DNA of 64,000 bases, taken from CAZNNH01 sp964574335 (GTDB lineage Bacteria; Acidobacteriota; Vicinamibacteria; Fen-336). Location: NCBI GenBank assembly GCA_964574335.1, contig CAZNNH010000005.1, positions 29,637 to 93,636 of the forward strand, in the 5' to 3' direction. Below the pieces are notes generated by a model that worked only from the letters and a program-made list of their open reading frames with translations, was not told the origin of the DNA and did not search any database. The translations under genes were made by a program, and so were the position numbers. This document shows, in pieces, positions 26,016 to 34,199 of this stretch. Position 1 is the first letter of the stretch, and every line of letters begins with the position of its first letter.

Positions 26016-27314
26016 ATGACAGCTAACAAGAGCAGTCTCAGCATCACCGACAACCGCACCGGCAAGACGTACGAGGTCGCTATCGACCATGGCACCGTCC
26101 GGGCCATGGACCTGCGTCAGATGAAGACCTCTGACAAGGACTTCGGCCTGATGACGTACGACCCCGGGTACATGAACACGGCGTCGTGCAAGAGCCGGAT
26201 CACCTATCTCGACGGCGAGGGAGGAGTCCTGCGCTACCGAGGCTACCCGATCGAGCAGATCGCCGAGCAGAGCAACTTCCTGGAGGTCGCCTACCTGATC
26301 GTCCGGGGAGAGCTGCCGAACAAGGCCGAGTACGACGATTGGGTCTTCAGCATCACCCACCACACCATGGTCCACGAGAACATCCGGGAGCTGATGGGTG
26401 GCTTCCGCTACGACGCCCACCCGATGGGGATGCTGGTGTCGACGGTGGCGGCGCTCTCCACCTTCTACCCCGACGCCAAGAACATCCAGGACCCGGAGAA
26501 CCGGAAGACCCAGATCTACCGCCTGATCGCCAAGCTGCCCACCCTGGCCGCCTATGCCTATCGGCACACGATCGGGCGGCGGCCGGTGTACCCGGACAAC
26601 CGGCTCTCGTATGCCGCCAACTTCCTCCAGATGATGTTCCGACCCGAGGCCGGCATCGACTACAAGGTCAACCCGGTGCTGGAGCGGGCGCTCGACGTGC
26701 TCTTCATCCTCCATGCCGACCACGAGCAGAACTGCTCCACCTCCTCGATGCGCAACGTGGGCTCCTCGGCGGCCGATCCCTATTGTGCGGCGGCGGCCGC
26801 CATCGGCGCCCTGTACGGGCCGCTGCACGGCGGCGCCAACGAGGCGGTGCTCCGCATGCTGCGGGAGATCGGCAGCAAGGACAAGGTGTCGGCCTTCATC
26901 AAGGGCGTCAAGGAAGGCACCGGCGGGCGGCTGATGGGCTTCGGCCACCGGGTCTACAAGAACTACGACCCGCGGGCCAAGATCATCAAGATCATGGCCG
27001 ACCAGGTCTTCGAGGTGACGGGTCGCAACCCGCTGCTGGACATCGCCCTCGAGCTCGAGCGGATCGCCCTGGAGGACGAGTACTTCGTCAAGCGGAAGCT
27101 CTACCCCAACGTCGACTTCTACTCCGGGCTGATCTACGAGGCGATGAAGTTCCCGGTGGCGATGTTCCCGGTGCTGTTCGCGATCGGGCGGATGGCGGGC
27201 TGGGCCTCGCAGTGGCAGGAGATGCTGGAGGACAAGGAGCAGAAGATCGCGCGGCCGCGTCAGGTCTTCGTAGGCGCCGACGAGCGACCCTATGTCCCGA
27301 TGGAGAAGCGGTAG
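26016..27314 (+). CDS. gltA: Citrate synthase (type II-like)
   Basis: The 432-residue enzyme condenses acetyl-CoA and oxaloacetate to citrate. It has the N-terminal beta domain of type II citrate synthases (SITDNRTGKTYE; MKTSDKDFGLMTYDPGYMNTASCKSRITYLDG), the catalytic His in LFILHADHEQNCSTSSMR, GPLHGGANEAVL, the second His in MGFGHRVYKNYDPR and the catalytic Asp in NVDFYSG. Length is normal. The only upstream signal is a weak TTGCGG (25906-25911). Malate dehydrogenase follows at 63 nt, so oxaloacetate supply and use are paired. Near Kor and Sdh genes, the enzyme could also run in the citrate-cleaving direction, but sequence alone cannot tell. Confidence 0.96.
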   Translation: MTANKSSLSITDNRTGKTYEVAIDHGTVRAMDLRQMKTSDKDFGLMTYDPGYMNTASCKSRITYLDGEGGVLRYRGYPIEQIAEQSNFLEVAYLIVRGELPNKAEYDDWVFSITHHTMVHENIRELMGGFRYDAHPMGMLVSTVAALSTFYPDAKNIQDPENRKTQIYRLIAKLPTLAAYAYRHTIGRRPVYPDNRLSYAANFLQMMFRPEAGIDYKVNPVLERALDVLFILHADHEQNCSTSSMRNVGSSAADPYCAAAAAIGALYGPLHGGANEAVLRMLREIGSKDKVSAFIKGVKEGTGGRLMGFGHRVYKNYDPRAKIIKIMADQVFEVTGRNPLLDIALELERIALEDEYFVKRKLYPNVDFYSGLIYEAMKFPVAMFPVLFAIGRMAGWASQWQEMLEDKEQKIARPRQVFVGADERPYVPMEKR

Positions 27315-27377
27315 TGCCCTAGACCCGGTGAGGCCCACGGCCTTCGGGACGTGGGCCTCACGATGAGGAGGAGAAGC

Positions 27378-28307
27378 ATGCGCAAGAAGATCACCGTCGT
27401 GGGCGCGGGGCGAGTGGGCGAGACCACCGCCCACATCCTGGCCAAGAAGGCGCTCGGCGACCTGGTGCTGGTCGACGTGGTCCCCAACATGGCCGCCGGC
27501 AAGGCCCTCGACCTGATGGAGCTGCGTCCGATCGACGGCTCGGACATCGAGATCGTGGGGACCGACGGTTACGAGGCGACCCAAGGCTCCGACATCATCG
27601 TGGTCACCTCGGGGATGCCCCGCAAGCCGGGCGAGAGCCGGGAGGACCTGCTCAAGAAGAACATCGCCATCGTCAAGGCGGTCACCGAGCAGGTCACCAA
27701 GCACTCGCCCAACGCCTTCCTGATGCTGGTCGCCAACCCCCTGGACACCATGGCCTGGGCGGCCAAGAAGGTCTGCGGCTGGCCCAAGCACCGCGTCTTC
27801 GGGATGGCCGGCATCCTCGACACCGCCCGGCTGCGCAGCTTCCTGGCGATGGAGCTGGGGGTCTCCGTCAAGGACGTGAACGCCTTCGTGCTGGGTGGCC
27901 ACGGCGACGAGATGGTCCCGGTGGTGCGCTACGCCTCGGTCGGCGGCATCCCGGTGGAGAAGCTGCTCCCGAAGGAGAAGATCGACGCCATCGTGGCGCG
28001 GACCCGGAAGGCGGGCGGCGAGATCGTCAAGCTGCTCGGCTTCAGCGCCTACTTCTCCCCGGCGGCGGCGGCGGCGGAGATGGTGCAGGCGGTGCTGCTC
28101 GACGAGAAGCGGGTGGTGCCCTGCTCCTGCTACCTCGAGGGCGAGTACGGTGCCAAGGACATCTACCTCGGCGTCCCCGCCATGCTGGGAGCGGGCGGGG
28201 TGGAGAAGATCTTCGAGGTCGAGCTCGACACGGGCGAGCGGGCGATGTTGGACAACTCCATCAAGCTCTGCAGCGGCTCGATCGCGGAGGCGGCCAAGCT
28301 GCTGTAA
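27378..28307 (+). CDS. mdh: NAD-dependent malate dehydrogenase (LDH-like type)
   Basis: The 309-residue protein has the NAD-binding motif VVGAGRVGETTAH at the N-terminus, an acidic residue at the end of beta-2 (LVDVVPNMAAGKALD) favouring NAD over NADP, and substrate residues in MPRKPGESREDL (the MPRKPG loop typical of malate rather than lactate dehydrogenases), NPLDTM and the catalytic His in GGHGDEMVP. Start ATG 27378 follows GAGGAGGAG; an upstream in-frame ATG is less suitable. It lies 63 nt after gltA and is probably co-transcribed. Its 3' end runs into the palindromic repeat cluster. Confidence 0.96.
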   Translation: MRKKITVVGAGRVGETTAHILAKKALGDLVLVDVVPNMAAGKALDLMELRPIDGSDIEIVGTDGYEATQGSDIIVVTSGMPRKPGESREDLLKKNIAIVKAVTEQVTKHSPNAFLMLVANPLDTMAWAAKKVCGWPKHRVFGMAGILDTARLRSFLAMELGVSVKDVNAFVLGGHGDEMVPVVRYASVGGIPVEKLLPKEKIDAIVARTRKAGGEIVKLLGFSAYFSPAAAAAEMVQAVLLDEKRVVPCSCYLEGEYGAKDIYLGVPAMLGAGGVEKIFEVELDTGERAMLDNSIKLCSGSIAEAAKLL

Positions 28308-28343
28308 TCGGCTGGCGCGGGCCGTACACGGCAGTGCCGGTCG

Positions 28344-28606
28344 GGGGACACGATCCGGATTCGCCGGCTCACCGGATGAATCCGGTCATGTTCGCTTCGG
28401 GGGACACGATCCGGATTCGCCGGCTCACCGGATGAATCCGGTCATGNNNNNNNNNNNNNNNNNNNNNNNNNNNNNNNNNNNNNNNNNNNNNNNNNNNNNN
28501 NNNNNNNNNNNNNNNNNNNNNNNNNNNNNNNNNNNNNNNNNNNNNNTCGCTTCGGGGGACACGATCCGGATTCGCCGGCTCACCGGATGAATCCGGTCAT
28601 GTCCCC
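28344..28606. repeat. Tandem palindromic repeats (GGGGACA...TGTCCCC family), locus 1
   Basis: Three visible copies (from 28344, 28400 and 28555) have a 56-bp period and are interrupted by an assembly gap. Each reads GGGGACACGATCCGGATTC, a GCCGG/CCGG centre, then GAATCCGGTCATG; only the last copy has the complete right end TCATGTCCCC. Left and right arms form an imperfect inverted repeat. The same ends with a different, again self-complementary, core occur at 34091-34199. The family resembles REP-type hairpin elements. The repeats lie between the ends of mdh and the AIM24 gene and could also act as a terminator. Confidence 0.85.
28447..28546. other. Assembly gap of 100 undetermined bases
   Basis: Exactly 100 N lie inside the tandem repeat array. 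The round length is a scaffolding convention, so true size and repeat number are unknown; the flanking copies are not in register with a 56-bp period across this gap. Confidence 0.97.
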
Positions 28607-28638
28607 TTGGAACGACGAGGGGCGCGGCCCCTCGTCGT

Positions 28639-29439
28639 TCAGTTGTCTCCGTCGAGAAGGCCGCCGAGGGCGCCCAGCACCGACCCCTCGCCCTTGCGCT
28701 TGCCGCCCGCCTTCGGGGCGGCGGCGATGATCCGGTCGGCCATGCGGCTGAACGGCAGCGACTGCAGCCACACCCTCCCCGGTCCCCGGAGGGTGGCGAA
28801 GAACAGCCCCTCGCCACCGAAGAACGCCGACTTGATCCCGCGGACCATCTGGACGTCGTAGGCGACGCTGGGCTGGAAGGCCACGATGCAGCCGGTGTCC
28901 ACCCGGAGCAGCTCGCCGGGTGAAAGGGTGCGCTCGTGGAGGGTCCCCCCGGCGTGGACGAAGGTCCAGCCGTTGCCCTGCAGGCGCTGCATGATGAAAC
29001 CCTCGCCGCCGAAGAGGCCGACGCCGATCTTCCTCTGGAAGGCGATCCCGATCGAGACGCCCTTGGCGGCGGCCAGGAAGGAGTCCTTCTGGGCGATCAG
29101 CTCGCCGCCCAGCTCGGCCAGGTGGAGGGCCACGATCTTGCCGGGGTAGGGGGCGCCGAAGGCGACGCGGCGTTTGCCCTGGCCGGTGTTCTGGAAGACG
29201 GTCATGAACAGCGACTCGCCGGTCAGCAGTCGCTTGCCGGCTCCCATCAACGCTCCCATCAGCCCCCGGCCCTGCTGGGCAGAGCCATCGCCGAAGATGG
29301 TCTCCATCTCGATGCCGTCGTCCATGTACATCATGGCGCCGGCCTCGGCCACGGTGGCCTCGCCGGGGTCCAGCTCCACCTCGACGAACTGCATGTCGTC
29401 GCCGTAGATCCGGTAGTCGACCTCGTGCATCTGGGTCAT
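28639..29439 (-). CDS. AIM24/TIGR00266 family protein
   Basis: The 266-residue protein has the features of the TIGR00266/AIM24 family: YRIYGDDMQFVEVELDPGE, EAGAMMYMDDGIEMET, SLFMTVFQN, a central GKIVALHL beta-rich core and FFGGEGLFFATLRGPGRVWLQSLP near the C-terminus. These proteins form trimeric, TRAP-like beta barrels; the role in bacteria is not established. ATG 29439 follows GAGGAGGCAGG. The Lys/Gly-rich tail (KAGGKRKGEG) is normal for the family. The stop is 33 bp from the palindromic repeat array. Confidence 0.9.
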   Translation of the reverse strand: MTQMHEVDYRIYGDDMQFVEVELDPGEATVAEAGAMMYMDDGIEMETIFGDGSAQQGRGLMGALMGAGKRLLTGESLFMTVFQNTGQGKRRVAFGAPYPGKIVALHLAELGGELIAQKDSFLAAAKGVSIGIAFQRKIGVGLFGGEGFIMQRLQGNGWTFVHAGGTLHERTLSPGELLRVDTGCIVAFQPSVAYDVQMVRGIKSAFFGGEGLFFATLRGPGRVWLQSLPFSRMADRIIAAAPKAGGKRKGEGSVLGALGGLLDGDN

Positions 29440-29574
29440 CCTGCCTCCTCTGGCTGCGCGAAGCTCCCCACAACTGGATTTTCCCGCACCCGTTGCCGAA
29501 GGGGCAAGGCCGGGCCTCCCGAAAAGGGCTTGGCGGTTGGGTGCCGTTGGTGGAGAATGGCAGCAGGAGTCGAC

Positions 29575-29982
29575 ATGCCGGTGCCGCAGAGGAAGCCGTC
29601 GCGACGGGAGGGGCTGCAGGGCCCCTCGCGGCGCGGGGCGGACGCGGCCTCGGGTCGCTCGGTCACGGCCATGGCCGCCGAGGCGCTCCAGACCGGGGTG
29701 CTGCCTTCCCACGAGCCGCCCCGAGAGGAGATCCCACGCGAGAGCGAGACGATCTGCGTGGGCGACCCGGACGATCGTACCCTGGCCAACGAGTATGTCG
29801 GCGAGGACACTCCGGGCGCCAGCAGCCCCACCCCTGACCAGAACGGGGTGGACGAGATCGGGCGGGCCTACGGGCTGCAGGAAGAGGACAGCGGGGCGTT
29901 GCGCTCCTCCTACGAGGTGCTTCGGCGTCGCGATCGACGTCGTTTCGAGCTGCAAGCCCCGGCCAAGCCCGAGATCACCTGA
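29575..29982 (+). CDS. DUF6335 family protein
   Basis: The 135-residue acidic/basic protein contains ALQTGVLPSHEPPREE, GDPDD, EYVGEDTPGASSPTPDQNGVDEIGRAYGL and VLRRRDRRRFEL, the conserved blocks of DUF6335, which has no known function. No signal peptide or membrane segment is seen. I prefer ATG 29575 because AGGAG lies 5 nt upstream; ATG 29557 in the same frame is possible. It converges with the secreted protein encoded at 29986-30807, with only 3 nt between the stops. Confidence 0.82.
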   Translation: MPVPQRKPSRREGLQGPSRRGADAASGRSVTAMAAEALQTGVLPSHEPPREEIPRESETICVGDPDDRTLANEYVGEDTPGASSPTPDQNGVDEIGRAYGLQEEDSGALRSSYEVLRRRDRRRFELQAPAKPEIT

Positions 29983-29985
29983 GCC

Positions 29986-30807
29986 TCAGCGAGGCGGCTG
30001 GGCGAATCCGGTCTCGCCTGATTCGCGCTCCAGCAGCCGGCGCGGAAGCTCCGGCAGCACCCCCAGCGCGACCAGGGCGTCGTGGTACTCGTAGCGCAGG
30101 TGGAGCCTGTCGGTGGCGGCTTCTGCCGGGTCGAAGTCGACGAGAACGGCACGGTCTTCCCGCCCCGGTCCCCAGCCGGTGCCCGGGAAGGACCGTGGGG
30201 CCTCGAGCTGGCGGGACGATTCCGGTCTCGCCTCGGACAGCGGGGCACGCCCCGCCTGGTCTCGGCCGATGGGGGCCACGGGCTCTGGCTCGGGAGCGGC
30301 AAGACGGGCGGGTGGCCGGCGCTCGAGGTAGGCGGCGACTTCGATCCAGCCGATCTTGGGGTTGGCCTTGGAGGAGCGCATCGCGTAGGAGCTCCCCTCG
30401 TCGACGAAGGTGAAGCGGTGGACCCGGTCGAGGGAGCTGCGCCAACCGTGGACCACGACACGCTGGCCAGGGTCCAGCACGTACATGCGCCCGGGCCGGC
30501 GCTCGCGGCGAGATGGCTCGAGCCGTCCGCTGATCACGTTGAGGCCGTCCACGAGGAGGACCACGCCGACGCGTCGGCGGGTGAGGTTGTGGAGCTTCAC
30601 CGAGTAGGCAGCCCCTTCTCGCGCCTCGACGTACACGCGCGAGCGGTCGTCGGGCGCCGAGTGCAGAGGCGCCGCTCGGCCGTCGACGGCGATCGACACG
30701 GCCACCAGGGCTCCTCGGACCTCGTTCGGCCGCCAGGCAGTGGCGGCCGCCGTCGCCGGCAGCAGCAGCACCAGCGGCAAGGCGTGAGAAAGGGAACCAC
30801 GTAGCAT
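29986..30807 (-). CDS. Conserved exported protein of unknown function
   Basis: The 273-residue protein has a signal peptide (ALPLVLLLPATAAATA). The mature part shows VYVEAREGAAYSVKLHNLTRRRVGVVLLVDGLNVISGR, VLDPGQRVVVHGWRSSLDRVHRFTFVDEGSSYA and KIGWIEVAAY, a beta-sandwich-like pattern, then a Pro/Arg-rich tail ending YHDALVALGVLP. I recognise the pattern as a conserved hypothetical but know no function. It is monocistronic as far as can be seen; an in-frame alternative frame overlapping the neighbouring racemase-like gene is a shadow. Confidence 0.7.
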   Translation of the reverse strand: MLRGSLSHALPLVLLLPATAAATAWRPNEVRGALVAVSIAVDGRAAPLHSAPDDRSRVYVEAREGAAYSVKLHNLTRRRVGVVLLVDGLNVISGRLEPSRRERRPGRMYVLDPGQRVVVHGWRSSLDRVHRFTFVDEGSSYAMRSSKANPKIGWIEVAAYLERRPPARLAAPEPEPVAPIGRDQAGRAPLSEARPESSRQLEAPRSFPGTGWGPGREDRAVLVDFDPAEAATDRLHLRYEYHDALVALGVLPELPRRLLERESGETGFAQPPR

Positions 30808-30881
30808 CGGCCACCTCCTGGGCTTCGGGGCCGCGGGCGACCCTCGCCGGCATTACCGCCGACGGGGGCCCGCTATTCCGC

Positions 30882-31982
30882 CTACAGGACGCAGCCGCGG
30901 GCGGCCACCGCCAGCTCGGCCTCGATCCGGTCGTGGCGGACCAGAAAGATCCGGTCGTGGAGGTTGACGACCGGACAGGCGTGGTTGGGAAGGATCCGGA
31001 CCTGCTGGCCGACCTGGAGCCTCTCGCCATCGACCAGGCCGACCACGCCGTGCTCCTCGCTGAGGCGTTCCAGGCGGCTCCGCCGACCCTGAAGCCAGCC
31101 GTAGCCGCCGGACCGGGGCCGGAGCGGGTCGCTGGAGAGGACCTTGCTCCCGGCGTCGACCACGGCCCGATCGGGGGCGGGGACGCTGACCACCGTCGAC
31201 AGGACGGTGAGCGCGCAGTCGGCAAGGGTGCAGGAGCCGAGCGAGACCTGGGAGGCGTCGTGGAAGACGTAGTTGCCGGGCCGACACTCGGTCACGCCGG
31301 GGACCGCCGAGGCGCTTCGGGCCGTGGGGGTGGAGCCCACCGACACGTCGTCACCGGGGAGGCCGGCCTGACGCAGCCCCCTGGCCACCGCCACCATTGT
31401 CTCCCCCTCACGGGTCCCGATCTCGTCGAGCTGGCCGGCCGACTCCGCTCGGTAGGCCTGACCGGCGTGGGTGAACACGCCCACCAGCTCGAGCCCGCGG
31501 ACCAGGACGATGCGCCGGGCCGTCTCCACGGCCCGGTCCGGGGCGACACCGGTCCGCCCCAGCCCCACGTCGACCTCGAGCCGTACCCGTGCTCGGCGTC
31601 CTGCCAGCCGGAACGCCTGGCCCAACGCGGCGGCTCCTTCGATGCCGTCCACGCCGACCGTCAGCCTCACCCTGTCGGCGAGATCCAGCAGGCGCCGTGT
31701 CTGGGCGGCTCCGACTACAGGGTAGGCGATGAACAGGTCGCCGAAGCCGTGGTCGGCGAAGACCTCGGCCTCGCTGGTCTTGGCGACGGTGAGGCCCGTT
31801 GCCCCGGCCTCCATCTGGCGTCGGGCGATCTCCACCGTCTTGTGGGTCTTGACGTGGGGGCGCAGCCGGACGCCGGTCTGGCGGGCCACCGCAGCCATGC
31901 GGGCGAGGTTGTGCTCGAGGATGTCGGCATCCACCACGGCACAGGGGGTGGGCAGGTCCTCCACGAAGCGATGGCCGCGCAT
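30882..31982 (-). CDS. D-threonine aldolase/D-serine dehydratase-like PLP enzyme
   Basis: The 366-residue protein is a fold-type III PLP enzyme. The PLP lysine is in RPHVKTHKT near residue 45, followed by TGLTVAKTSEAEVFADHG, the barrel motif VDVGLGRTGV, GSTPTA near the phosphate site, and the metal-binding His and Cys in PNHACPVVNLHD near the C-terminus. These fit the D-threonine aldolase/D-serine dehydratase (DSD1) family, which needs Mn2+ or Zn2+. Substrate is not certain. Start ATG 31982 lies only 10 nt from the gspB stop on the same strand. Confidence 0.88.
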   Translation of the reverse strand: MRGHRFVEDLPTPCAVVDADILEHNLARMAAVARQTGVRLRPHVKTHKTVEIARRQMEAGATGLTVAKTSEAEVFADHGFGDLFIAYPVVGAAQTRRLLDLADRVRLTVGVDGIEGAAALGQAFRLAGRRARVRLEVDVGLGRTGVAPDRAVETARRIVLVRGLELVGVFTHAGQAYRAESAGQLDEIGTREGETMVAVARGLRQAGLPGDDVSVGSTPTARSASAVPGVTECRPGNYVFHDASQVSLGSCTLADCALTVLSTVVSVPAPDRAVVDAGSKVLSSDPLRPRSGGYGWLQGRRSRLERLSEEHGVVGLVDGERLQVGQQVRILPNHACPVVNLHDRIFLVRHDRIEAELAVAARGCVL

Positions 31983-31992
31983 GGCTGGCAGC

Positions 31993-32526
31993 TCAGAACC
32001 GCAGCACGCGACGCTGGCCGTCCACCTCGAGCTCGACCTCGCTGTCGCCGATTCGGAGGATGACGAGGCCGTCGTAGTGGTCACCCTCGTGGACCAGGCG
32101 GTCGTCGATGATGGCGACCGGCCGGCCGTCGCGGCGGCTGATCGCCTGGAGGGCGAGGTGTGGCCGAGCGGGCGAGGCCTGGGGCTCCGGGGAGGCCTCG
32201 GTGGCGGGCCGGGAAACGGCCGAGGGCTCGAGAGCCGTGGCTGCGGTGGGCGGGTGAGGGGCTGGTGCGGGCGGTCCGGCCGCCTGGACCGGTGAGCCGG
32301 CCGTCGGGGCCCGATGGGCTGACGCCGGTGGTGCTTGAGGCGGGCGGAGCCAAACCCAGGCGGCCCAGCCCGCCGCTGCCAGCAGCAGCGAGAAGGCCGC
32401 GCTGAGAACCGCCGCACGGCGGGGGCGGGACCGGGGCCACTCGGTCGGGGTCACCACCAGGAAGCCCCGCTCAGGAACCTGCCGCTCGCGCTCCAGCTTC
32501 TTCAGGGCTTCGAGGATCAGGCTCAC
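31993..32526 (-). CDS. gspB: GspB-like general secretion pathway protein
   Basis: The 177-residue protein begins SLILEALKKLERERQ, the invariant N-terminal GspB/ExeB motif, has one transmembrane segment (AVLSAAFSLLLAAAGWAAWVWL, about 37-58), a long Pro/Ala linker and a C-terminal domain (LQAISRRDGRPVAIIDDRLVHEGDHYDGLVILRIGDSEVELE) that matches the GspB/PulB periplasmic domain. With GspA it helps place the type II secretion secretin in the envelope. GTG 32526 overlaps the gspA stop by 4 nt. No other type II secretion gene is near. Confidence 0.88.
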   Translation of the reverse strand: MSLILEALKKLERERQVPERGFLVVTPTEWPRSRPRRAAVLSAAFSLLLAAAGWAAWVWLRPPQAPPASAHRAPTAGSPVQAAGPPAPAPHPPTAATALEPSAVSRPATEASPEPQASPARPHLALQAISRRDGRPVAIIDDRLVHEGDHYDGLVILRIGDSEVELEVDGQRRVLRF

Positions 32527-34043
32527 GTGCCGACCTCGCCAGGCTCGGCCGGTGGACCGGCGAGACGCGGTCGGCCGACCTCCCCGAGGCTGACCAGCGT
32601 CAGCAGGGTCTGGGCGCCGACGATGCCGTCCGGCTGCAGGTCGTGATCGCGCTGGAAGCGGGTCACCGCCTCTTCGAAGCTGCTCCCCGGGGTCGAGTAC
32701 CGGAGGCGCCTGAGCACCCCGACCGCCCAGGCGTTCAGGCGCTGGGGATCGGCCCCCGGGGCAGGCGCCCCGTCGTCGTGCCAGAGGAAGATGGCATGAC
32801 GGGTGAAGACGCGGTCGAGGTCGGTGAGAGGGACACGCAGCGTCTGGTGGCCGATGCCGACCACGGCTCGGCTCCCCTCCAGGCGAAGCAGCGAGAGGAA
32901 GCAGGTGTCGGCCCGCTCGGGATGGAACACCTCCAGGATCACAGGGAGGTCGAGCTGCCGGATCTGGCGCAGGTGGGTCCGCATCTCCACCTGCTCCAGG
33001 GGGAGGTTGCCCCACAGGGCCTGGATCGCCGCGATCGAGCCCTCGAGCGAGGCGTGGCGGGGCAGGGACCGGAGCCAGGGATCGAGCATGGAGGCGCCCG
33101 GCGCGGCCCCGGTTCCGTCTGCGGGGGATGCGACCGTCGTGGTGGGCGAGGGCCGCACCGCCAGGGCCGCCGCGCCCAGGATCAGCAAGGCGGCGGCGGC
33201 CACCGGAAGGTGGCGCCGCAGCAGCCGCAGGCGGGGGCGCTGGGTCAGGATCTCGCGACCGGCCTGGCGGACCATGGTCGCGTCGATGGCCCGCGTGCCC
33301 TGGACGTACCCGGCCAGCAGGGCACGGTCGCACAGCAGGTTGATCAGGCGCGGGACGCCGCCGGAGAGGCGCGCCACCGCACGCAGCGCCGCCGCGTCGA
33401 AGGTGATCTTGCCCGCGCCACCGGCGACATCGATCCGGTGCTTCACGTACCCGGCGGTCTCCTCCGGGGCCAGCGGCGACATGTGGTAGCGGGCGGTGAC
33501 CCGTTGCGCGAGCTGACGGAGCTCGTGGCGGGACAGCAGCTCCCGGAGCTCCGACTGGCCCACCAGCACGATGGTCAGCAGCTTCTCGGTGTCGGTCTCG
33601 AGGTTCGAGATCAGGCGGATCTGCTCGAGCACGTCGCTGGCCAGGTCCTGGGCCTCGTCGATGAGGACCACCACCTGCCGCCCCTGGCGACGGGCTTCGA
33701 GCAGGAACCGGTGCAGCGTGTCGACGTGATCCTTGAGCGAGCGGCCCTGGGGCGTCACGTGGAGGTCGTCCTGGATCGTCTGCAGCAGCTCGGCAGCCGT
33801 CACCGCCGGGTAGAGCACGAAGGCGCTGGCCGTGTTGTCGCCGAGCTGGCTCAGGAAGTAGCGGGCCAGGGTGGTCTTGCCGGTACCCACCTCGCCCGTG
33901 ATGACCACGAAGCCGCCTCGCTCGCGGCGCCCGAACTCGAGGTGGGCGAAGGCTTCGGCGTGCCGCTCGGACAGGAACAGGTACTTGGGGTCGGGGGTCA
34001 GGTTGAAGGGCTTCTCACGGAAGCCGTAGAACGTCTCGTACAC
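32523..34043 (-). CDS. gspA: GspA/ExeA-like AAA ATPase with peptidoglycan-binding domain
   Basis: The 506-residue protein starts MYETFYGFREKPFNLTPDPKYLF, typical of ExeA. The N-terminal AAA+ domain has Walker A GEVGTGKTT (about 50) and Walker B VVVLIDEAQDL. A transmembrane helix lies near 281-300, then a periplasmic region ending in a PG_binding_1 domain (RLRYSTPGSSFEEAVTRFQRDHDLQPDGIVGAQTLLTL). In type II secretion ExeA uses ATP and binds peptidoglycan to let the secretin assemble. It forms an operon with gspB and probably the aldolase-like gene. Start ATG 34043. Confidence 0.92.
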   Translation of the reverse strand: MYETFYGFREKPFNLTPDPKYLFLSERHAEAFAHLEFGRRERGGFVVITGEVGTGKTTLARYFLSQLGDNTASAFVLYPAVTAAELLQTIQDDLHVTPQGRSLKDHVDTLHRFLLEARRQGRQVVVLIDEAQDLASDVLEQIRLISNLETDTEKLLTIVLVGQSELRELLSRHELRQLAQRVTARYHMSPLAPEETAGYVKHRIDVAGGAGKITFDAAALRAVARLSGGVPRLINLLCDRALLAGYVQGTRAIDATMVRQAGREILTQRPRLRLLRRHLPVAAAALLILGAAALAVRPSPTTTVASPADGTGAAPGASMLDPWLRSLPRHASLEGSIAAIQALWGNLPLEQVEMRTHLRQIRQLDLPVILEVFHPERADTCFLSLLRLEGSRAVVGIGHQTLRVPLTDLDRVFTRHAIFLWHDDGAPAPGADPQRLNAWAVGVLRRLRYSTPGSSFEEAVTRFQRDHDLQPDGIVGAQTLLTLVSLGEVGRPRLAGPPAEPGEVGT

Positions 34044-34090
34044 GGGAGAAGGCTCCAGCTCCCCGGCAGTCTACCACCGGCCCGGCAGCG

Positions 34091-34199
34091 GGGGACACGG
34101 CCGGGTTTCCACGGCAGCGGGGGGAAACCCGGTCATGCCGGCTGCGGGGGACACGATCCGGGTTTCCACGGCAGCAGGAGGAAACCCGGTCATGTCCCC
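34091..34199. repeat. Palindromic repeats (GGGGACA...TGTCCCC family), locus 2
   Basis: Two tandem copies begin at 34091 and 34147. The arms GGGTTTCC and GGAAACCC replace the GGATTC/GAATCC core of locus 1, so the hairpin is preserved while its sequence changes. As at locus 1, the inner copy stops at TCATG and only the last has the complete end TCATGTCCCC. The right end overlaps the last codons and TGA stop of the sulfotransferase gene (minus strand). Confidence 0.85.

Noticed and set aside
28344..28606. CRISPR array
   Set aside because: There are no unique spacers; the units are contiguous 56-bp palindromes and no cas gene is nearby.
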